From Owenia fusiformis (Eukaryota; Annelida; Polychaeta; Sabellida; Oweniidae): a DNA stretch of 64,000 nt. The notes below the pieces were generated by a model. It did not search any database and was not told where the DNA came from. It saw only the letters and a program-made list of their open reading frames with translations. The DNA lies in assembly GCA_903813345.2 (NCBI GenBank), contig CAIIXF020000007.1:20757564-20821563 (forward strand), given 5' to 3'. Below, in pieces: positions 58,110-64,000 of the stretch. A program made the translations under genes and the position numbers. The first letter of the stretch is position 1, and every line of letters begins with the position of its first letter.

Positions 58110-59656
58110 TTTTTTTTTTTTAATATTCCAGTTTATTTCGATCAATCATCAAATGTGTACATAAGAAAAATTGCCAAGGTTATTAGATAACATTAGCGGC
58201 AATTGTAACTATTTTGACAAAAAATATTGATTGATTAGTAAAATACACTGAACATTTGCAATAATATGGAATGTATTACTGTGTTTACTCTGCTTGCCCC
58301 ACCCTCTACCTCAATTCTTTACCCTAGTTATTAAAAAGATCTTGATCAAGAGCTTTAAAAGCTTGACTAGTGAAGTGAGCTGAAATCTCAATTAATTTTT
58401 CATTGACTTCAACACTTAAAGAATTGTCACCATACAAGAGAAAATCAGTTTTATTTTGGTTTGAAAAGTTTTCAAATTCACTTAAAAGATTTAAGTCTGT
58501 TAGCCCTGCAAGTAAAACATCTCTTTCATTCACAAGCAGTGGACATTTAACCAGAAAATGCTCTGTAGTTTGAAACCTAGAACCACATGGACATTTAGGA
58601 TCAGTTACTGAGACAAAGTTGTGAGAATATAGATGGCTATTCAAGAGGAGGCCAGCTCTAAGCCTATTAAAAACTATCTCAATATGTCTTGGCATAAAAA
58701 TATTCATTTTCGAAGTTGATACAGAGACCAGGCTCATGCACTCTCTTACTGATTTTTTAAATCTTGAAATAGGTTGACCAACTCTGGATGTATTTGGAAG
58801 TTTATTCCATAGGGTCATGGATTTAAATAATGTGGACTTCTCACTAGACACACTAATCTGGTTTGGAATCCGATAGTCTGGCTGGGATCTTAAGTTTCTA
58901 GTATGAGTGATTTCATAGGAGCGAACTAAATCACATATGAAAGGTGGAAAACAATTAAACCGTGCTTTAAAAATAAATATTTTCAAATGTTCTTCTCTTC
59001 TAGATGCAAGAGATTTCCAATTTAGGGATGCAAATACCTTGTCAGTACTTGATCCATGTATTGCACCAGATATCAAACAGGCTGCTCTGTAATGTAACTT
59101 ATCTAGAGCTTGGAGTTTGGTTAAGGAAGCTTTGTTGTAAATTATGTCACAATAGTCATAGTGAGGTATAAAGTAAGCATTATAAATTGTCTCAAGATGC
59201 TTGGCTGATAATTTTTTGCATAGAGCTTTCAATGGTCTGATTAAGTTGTTAATCTTTACAATTAATTGGTCGATGTGTGCATTGAAATTTAGTTTACTGT
59301 CCATGACTAATCCGAGGTGTTTATGCATTATACATTTGGGAACTTCTTCATCCCCTAAAAACAGGGGAGACTGATTGTTAACTTTGGTGCGTACCCCTGA
59401 AAATGTTATATCAGCACTCTTTTGGGCTTTGAATTTCATTTTCCACACTGAAGCCCAATTGTTTAGAGTGTCAAGGTCATGTTGTAATGGCTGATTAATG
59501 TTCATGTGTACTTCATTTTTATCATATGCATCATACAGAGAAGTGTCGTCGGCAAAGATGAAAGTTTTAGAATTAAGATTATCCGGCAAATCGTTAATAT
59601 AAATTAGAAAAAGTAGGGGTCCCAAAACAGACCCCTGTGGAACACCGGCATTGATG
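58110..59656 (-). mobile_element. 5'-truncated CR1/Jockey-like LINE with 12-bp target-site duplication
   Basis: ATTTTTAGGTGT occurs at 58098-58109 and 59657-59668, flanking the element. A T run at 58109-58121 is its poly(A) end. The encoded product begins at INAGVPQGSVLGPLLFLIYI, then FADDTSLYDAY (the catalytic FADD), HDLDTLNNWASVW, SMTLWNKLP, and a C-terminal CPCG-x9-H-x4-C motif, to a stop at 58324. At least 433 codons are open without a break, so the copy is young, but the endonuclease and the first RT motifs are missing and it cannot move by itself. It lies antisense in the probable intron of the RA gene, 110 bp before the exon at 59779. Confidence 0.95.
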
Positions 59657-59778
59657 ATTTTTAGGTGTCAGAAAGTAACTAGGATTGCATGCCCTTAGTT
59701 TACTTAGTTCAACATAAAATGGGTAAGGATTCATTGGAGAAGTATTTCCTGACTTTATTTGTGCACTTTTGCTTTCAG

Positions 59779-60026
59779 GGCACAGTAAAAGTGTATGCCA
59801 CCATTGTGTCGTCCAAATTCGAAGCAGAAAAGTATGACATCACAAACGAAACAACTGCAAAAGATCTGATTGGTCAAATACTGCTAGAGAATGGAATGAC
59901 AAGTCGTGACAGGAACCTGTACTACATGACATTGAACCTCTCTAGCAATGGAGGTGGGAAAGTGGAGACAATTGCGGATGATGAATTGCCAATTTCCATA
60001 CTTCAAAAAATGCAGATGGACACAAG
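59779..60026 (+). CDS. RA-domain gene, exon encoding first Ras-associating domain
   Basis: The exon runs from a TTGCTTTCAG acceptor to an AAG|GTATGG donor at 60027, with phase 0 in and phase 2 out. It encodes GTVKVYATIVSSKFEAEKYD, then TTAKDLIGQILLENG and NLYYMTLNLS, then ADDELPISILQKMQ. The pattern of an initial beta strand, TT-x-x-[DE][LV]I-x-x-[LM]L, a Y-x-L strand and a D-x-[CE]-P-x-x-[IL] turn is that of RA (RalGDS/AF-6) ubiquitin-fold domains, which bind GTP-loaded Ras/Rap-type GTPases. Afadin/canoe, RADIL/RASIP and RASSF proteins are candidate relatives; I cannot choose between them. The 5' exons are unknown or doubtful. Confidence 0.8.
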
Positions 60027-60211
60027 GTATGGTGTTGCATAATTCTCAAATGACCTTTCCTTTAATTAAACCCTCTGCCCTCATCTAGCTGAACTGTAGA
60101 AGCTGCATCAATGAAACTCAGATTTATTATCGAGATTAACTCATAAATACTATAACTTTATACCCTGTAATTATTCATTTTTATTATACTATACTTTCAT
60201 GTGCACATACA

Positions 60212-60258
60212 GCATCAGGGTAATCCCAATATCCTGAACTTTATTTCAGATAATCTGT
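60212..60258. repeat. Half of a foldback element of the 10678-10856 family
   Basis: GGTAATCCCAATATCCTGAAC followed by ATAATCT matches the right arm of the foldback in the palindrome. Only one arm is present, in the intron between the first two RA exons. Confidence 0.65.
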
Positions 60259-60321
60259 ATTAATTTATATTATTGGATGACAATTGATGTGAATTAATTT
60301 TATTGTTATATTCTGCAACAG

Positions 60322-60385
60322 TTTTATCCTGAAGATGAAGAATGGGGAGCTGGTGAAGATACATGATACTTGTCTCCATCCTCAT
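60322..60385 (+). CDS. RA-domain gene, 64-nt exon completing the first RA domain
   Basis: After the acceptor CTGCAACAG (60313-60321), one base completes the Ser codon split from the previous exon. Twenty-one codons follow (FILKMKNGELVKIHDTCLHP then His), ending in phase 0 at a CAT|GTAAGT donor. FILKMKNGE is the usual last strand of an RA domain. Incoming and outgoing phases match the neighbours exactly, which is the main support for so short an exon. Its last 13-16 bases plus the donor are the founder sequence of the 31-bp array that follows. Confidence 0.78.
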
Positions 60386-61375
60386 GTAAGTAATCTTCTC
60401 TTGTCTTGGCCTATATATATAAAATTTTCTTTTGCCTCCATCTTCATGTAAGTAATCTTCTATTGCCTCCATCCATATGTAAGAAATCTTCTTTTGCCTC
60501 CATCCTCATGTGAGTATAATCTTCTTTTGCCTCCATCTTCATGTAAGTAATCTTCTATTGCCTCCATCCATATGTAAGCAATCTTCTCTTGCCTCCATCC
60601 GCATGTAAGAAATCTTCTTTTGCCTCCATCCTCATGTGAGTAATCTTCTTTTGCCTCCATCTTCATGTAAGTAATCTTCTATTGCCTCCATCCATATGTA
60701 AGCAATCTTCTCTTGCCTCCATCCACATGTAAGTAATCCTCTCTTGCCTCCATCCTCATGGAAGTAATCTTCTCTTGCTTCCATCTTGATGTAAGTAATC
60801 CTCTCTTGCCTCCATCCTCATGTAAGTAATACTCTTTTGCCTCCATCCTCATGTAAGTAATCCTCTCTTGCCTCCATCCTCATGTAAGTAATCCTCTCTT
60901 GCCTCCATCCTCATGTAAGTAATCCTCTCTTGCCTCCATCCTCATGTAAGTAATCTTCTTTTGCCTCCATATTCATGTAAGTAATCCTCTTTTGCCTCCA
61001 TCCTCATGTAAGCAATCTTCTCTTGCCCTCATCCCTATGAAAGTAATCTCATATTGCCATCATCTTTGTCTGTTTGTGTAAGTAATCCTCTCTTGCCTCC
61101 ATCCTCATGAAAGTAATCTTCTCTTGCCCTCATCCTCTTGTAAGTAATCTCATATTGCCCTCATCCCTGTGTAAGTAATCTCATATTGCCCTCATCCCTA
61201 TGTTAGTAATCTCATATTGCCCTCATCCCTATGTAAGTAATCTCATATTGCCCTCATGCTCGTATAAGTAATCTTTTATTGCCTCTACCTTCATGTAAAT
61301 AATTGTCCCTTTCATCTACCCTCATGTCAGTAATCTGAATTGCCTCCACACTCAAGTAATTAGTCCTCTCTTGTA
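60386..61375. repeat. 31-bp minisatellite made of duplicated 5' splice sites (about 30 copies)
   Basis: The consensus contains TTGCCTCCATCCTCATGTAA followed by GTAATC and a pyrimidine stretch. The first unit overlaps the exon end (TGTCTCCATCCTCAT|GTAAGTAATCTTC). After a spacer of about 30 bp, about 30 further units follow. Most keep CATGTAAGTAAT or CATGTAAG, close to the metazoan donor consensus CAG|GTAAGT. Later units (61020-61260) shift to CCCTCATCCCTATGTAAGTA. Units contain no acceptor-like AG after the pyrimidines, so only donors are multiplied. Minus-strand open frames across the array are artefacts. Confidence 0.93.
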
Positions 61376-62023
61376 GAAAGTGTTGCTATTTTAGCTAAGA
61401 GGTCAACTTGACTTGTTGCGATAATGAGGGCTTGTAATCAGTATCTTATAAGTGTGATAAGAGGAACAAAGATAAAAAGAACTAAGACCAATGTTAAAAA
61501 AGCATGTTTAATAAAACCAGCTAATGTGAATCAACTTGGATAAAATTGATTGACTATGCCCTATATTATGTACTTTAAGTTTTGCTTGGACTTTTGAGTC
61601 TGAATAATTTTCAGTTTGAGTTTTAATACGCTTCTCGAATAATATTTTTAAGATATGCAGTGTATATATTGGTATATATTGTATATTGGTAAATATTATT
61701 AGTTTCCTAACTAATGTGTTATACCCTTCATATTATACAGTATATGTTTTGTAAATTGCATTATATATATTCTACATATATAATTATAAGTCATTCTGTG
61801 ACTAGAACATAAAACATAAAACACAAGATAATCATTTTGTATGCTTGATTCATTTTCAGAAAGCCTCTTGTACTAATTCCTTAAGTAGAATTAGTGACCG
61901 GCATGTAAAGGTGTTATTTCAATGACATTGCTGGCATTGAGTTAATTACAGGGATGGTATTGTTTTTCATCGAGAAGGTTCGAATCTTGACATTTGTGAA
62001 GGGCACATCTATTAATCTCTGTA

Positions 62024-62187
62024 TGCAGTAAAGTGGAACACCATTGGTACCGTCCAAAATGTGTTCCACTTGAGAGGTGTTCCACTTCTTTTAACATTAA
62101 GTCAGTTGGTGTTGGAACTCTGAAATGTATTCCACCAACAGAGGTGTTCCATTTCTAGAGGTGTTCCATTTTGCAGGTTTCACTGTA
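62024..62187. repeat. Element of the GTGGAACACC / AGGTTTCACTGTA family
   Basis: GCAGTAAAGTGGAACACC on the left faces GGTGTTCCATTTTGCAGGTTTCACTG on the right. It lies immediately upstream of the exon at 62209, and the polypyrimidine tract and AG of that exon come just after its end. Confidence 0.6.
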
Positions 62188-62208
62188 TGTATTTATATTC
62201 ATTTTCAG

Positions 62209-62341
62209 TCATTCTCGAAGAATCTGTTTGTATCAGGGAAGACGACAAGTCATGAGGTCATTGCGTTACTTCTGCAGGGTTACAGATCTAACGAAGATGC
62301 TGATTTGTTCATGCTCCAGGGAGTTGATCAAACTGGAAAAG
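62209..62341 (+). CDS. RA-domain gene, exon starting the second RA domain
   Basis: The exon follows ATTCATTTTCAG (AG at 62207-62208) and ends at AAAAG|GTAAAAC. Phase 0 in, phase 1 out. It encodes SFSKNLFVSGKTTSHEVIAL, LLQGYRSNEDADLFMLQGVD and QTGKG. K-TT-x-x-EVI-x-x-LL followed by the D-x-F-x-L strand again fits an RA domain start. Only about 35 residues separate it from the first domain, giving a tandem RA arrangement. The rest of the domain must lie beyond the window or in an exon I did not find before 64000. Confidence 0.8.
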
Positions 62342-62610
62342 GTAAAACAAATCACATATTGTACTTTGTTGTAAAAGCATGTCCATGCCTATTGTTTTTT
62401 TGCCGATCTTATTAATGCTACGAATTCGCACCAATTGTATCTTGAAAAATTATTTCCTCATACATTTAATTAGTGTGGTTCCCAGGGTAAAAAAAAGCTG
62501 ATATGGATGGATGTGAACAGGAAATCTTTTAGAACTGCAAATGATCTACACATAGGCTTGTATGTGTGTAGCCAATACTACAAAACAAATTACTGGGTAA
62601 TTGTATATCA

Positions 62611-63062
62611 CAGGCCTGTCAACTTGGGAACACCTAACATGAGTGACTTGGAAATGTTGAACACCTCCCCTCAAAATGTGGACACCTTGGTCCAAATCTG
62701 AACACCTTTATCCAAATTTTGAACACCTTGGTTTCCATATTATTACATCTTGCCAAATTTTGAACAATTTTGTATGGGGGGGGGGGTAGGTACGAAAATT
62801 TTCGAACGGAATGCGGGACATATACGTAATTCGCGTGAAAAGTCCGAACGAAATGCGTACATTTTTTTCCGGCGTTCGTATTTTTGCTGTGCAGACGATC
62901 TTTTTTAGAAATTTTTCTACAGAAATATTTTTGCTTGACAATTACCAGGTAAAATGCGTATTTGCGTGACATTTTCTGTCACGCAAAAATAACTGGCGTG
63001 ACTTCAAATTCTTCAGCAAATGCGTGACAAATACGCAAATTGCGGGACAGTTGACAGGCCTG
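62611..63062. mobile_element. Non-autonomous DNA element with CAGGCCTGTCAACT ends
   Basis: CAGGCCTGTCAACT at the left and AGTTGACAGGCCTG-type sequence at the right form inverted termini. ATATCA flanks both sides (62605-62610, 63063-63068). The CAG-start resembles hAT elements, though an 8-bp duplication would then be expected. Internal words such as TTGGAACACC, TGAACACCTT and GCGTGACA repeat. It lies in an intron of the RA gene. Confidence 0.8.
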
Positions 63063-63068
63063 ATATCA

Positions 63069-64000
63069 TGTTGAATAAATAATTCATTCATATAAAAACA
63101 AGAGTTGATTTATTATCCCATTGCATCTACTATTATAGTGATGACTCCCAATCAGCAGGATTTTTCAAGGGGATGCAGTGAGGCAACTTATTTATCAGTG
63201 AGGCAATTTTTTGTCATTGAGGCAATTTTTTTCAATGAGCCAAATACCCTTGGGGAGGCAAGCATTTTTTAATATACTGCAGTGCATGAACATCTAGATC
63301 TAATCTATATTTGGTGCAGTGCATAAAGTAACAGTTATGTCATCTAGATGCTAACATACTGTTTTCAAAATTGGTGTATTGTTTATACCTGATATTGTGG
63401 CACTGCACTGCAAACATTTGAACTGTTTGAATATGCAAATTGGAATGACAGCTTAGGGGAAGTGTCAAAAATAACTTGCATTTTGAGGGAGATTAAAAAA
63501 GCAACGAGTGATTTTTCTCAAAAGCGGTGAGGCAAAAGGGGGTGCACCCAAAGTGACCCCCTCGCTAGGGCCATGTAGAGTAGAGCAAGCCACAAAAGTC
63601 AAGTGAAATTTATATATGTTCTAATTTACCCTGAAGATACATGGTCTGCAATAACATACTAAGTCCTCTCATGCTATGATGTTATATGAACACTTTGCAA
63701 AAGGTATCAATTTAGTTTGTCTCCAAGGCAACCATCCAAACAAACAAGCAAATATGTTGACACGTTATTATACGAGCATATAAAACACAATGTACAGGGA
63801 TAACTCCAGGCAGGCTCATCTGTCAGAGATGAACAAATGAAAGCAGAGGACTTTATTTCCCACAAGCCCCTTTAAGGTCACATGATTCATTTGCCCAACC
63901 GCCTTCCTTTAAAGAAAAGAACATCATATTTGACTCATGGGATATTATCTTGATGCCTGTAGTGAGTTATGTAGACTATTATACTGTTTGCGAATGTTTA
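63069..64000. other. Non-coding stretch, nothing firm
   Basis: Contains repeated GTGAGGCAA words (63178-63530) and a CACCCAAAGTGACCCCC patch that look like an interspersed repeat. No further RA exon was recognised. Confidence 0.4.

Noticed and set aside
58324-59625. Independent 433-codon host gene
   Set aside because: It encodes reverse-transcriptase FADD and C-terminal LINE motifs and is bounded by a 12-bp target-site duplication and poly(A).
40085-59656. Idea that the two CR1/Jockey-like fragments (40085 and 58110) were truncated at the same site by a shared mechanism
   Set aside because: The 40085 copy seems to continue a little upstream of GIPQRS, and decay prevents placing its true end.
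60260-60666. Minus-strand ORFs with GGKRRFLTYGWRQE-type repeats
   Set aside because: They are translations of the 31-bp splice-donor minisatellite in the unproductive direction.
60386-61375. CRISPR-like array
   Set aside because: Units are contiguous 31-bp tandem copies without unique spacers, in an animal intron.
62482-62575. Further RA-gene exon after CCCAG at 62486
   Set aside because: Joining in the required phase gives an immediate TAA, and no RA similarity is visible.

Overview
This is an AT-rich, intron-containing, repeat-dense nuclear sequence from an animal. Exons carry GT-AG introns, and most of the window is non-coding and filled with inverted-repeat (foldback) elements, minisatellites and non-LTR retrotransposons. 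A C1GALT1 paralogue cluster, L1/Tx1-like LINEs, many miniature elements and AAGGTCA-rich repeats would suit a marine invertebrate, perhaps a mollusc. The phylum is an inference; the sequence does not name it.

Layout. Positions 1-925 hold the last two exons of a C1GALT1-like core-1 galactosyltransferase (copy 1). From 926 to about 6371 there is no gene, only foldback elements and a 51-bp minisatellite. Positions 6372-15913 are a complex rearrangement: two near-perfect 3516-bp inverted arms around a 1.5-kb spacer that begins with a direct copy of the left flank. Positions 17345-22197 hold dispersed repeats. Positions 22198-29334 are a 7.1-kb insertion carrying an L1/Tx1-like LINE on the minus strand, with a poly(A) tail and a 15-bp candidate target-site duplication. 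Positions 29335-35600 are miniature elements and simple repeats.

Positions 35676-41648 hold a complete three-exon C1GALT1 paralogue (copy 2, 361 codons, phases consistent). Its first intron is packed with LINE fossils. From 42000 to 57400 there are foldbacks and two large minisatellites but no recognised gene. From about 57400 (first exon doubtful) or 59779 to beyond 62341, three phase-compatible exons encode two adjacent Ras-associating (RA) domains. This gene has a 1.5-kb antisense LINE inserted just upstream of its first firm exon.

Most unusual observation: the intron after the 64-nt RA exon is filled with about 30 copies of a 31-bp unit that is a copy of that exon's own end plus its 5' splice site (CCTCAT|GTAAGTAAT). 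The array is therefore a ladder of decoy splice donors. The second is the 9.5-kb duplication-inversion-duplication at 6372-15913, whose junctions bear template-switch scars.

Gene logic: the two C1GALT1 copies should be Golgi type II enzymes that add beta-1,3-galactose to Tn antigen. Their last exons are almost identical while the preceding part of exon 2 differs, suggesting recent duplication or gene conversion. The RA gene is unrelated and probably works downstream of a Ras/Rap-type GTPase. No tRNA, rRNA, CRISPR or prokaryotic operon was seen.
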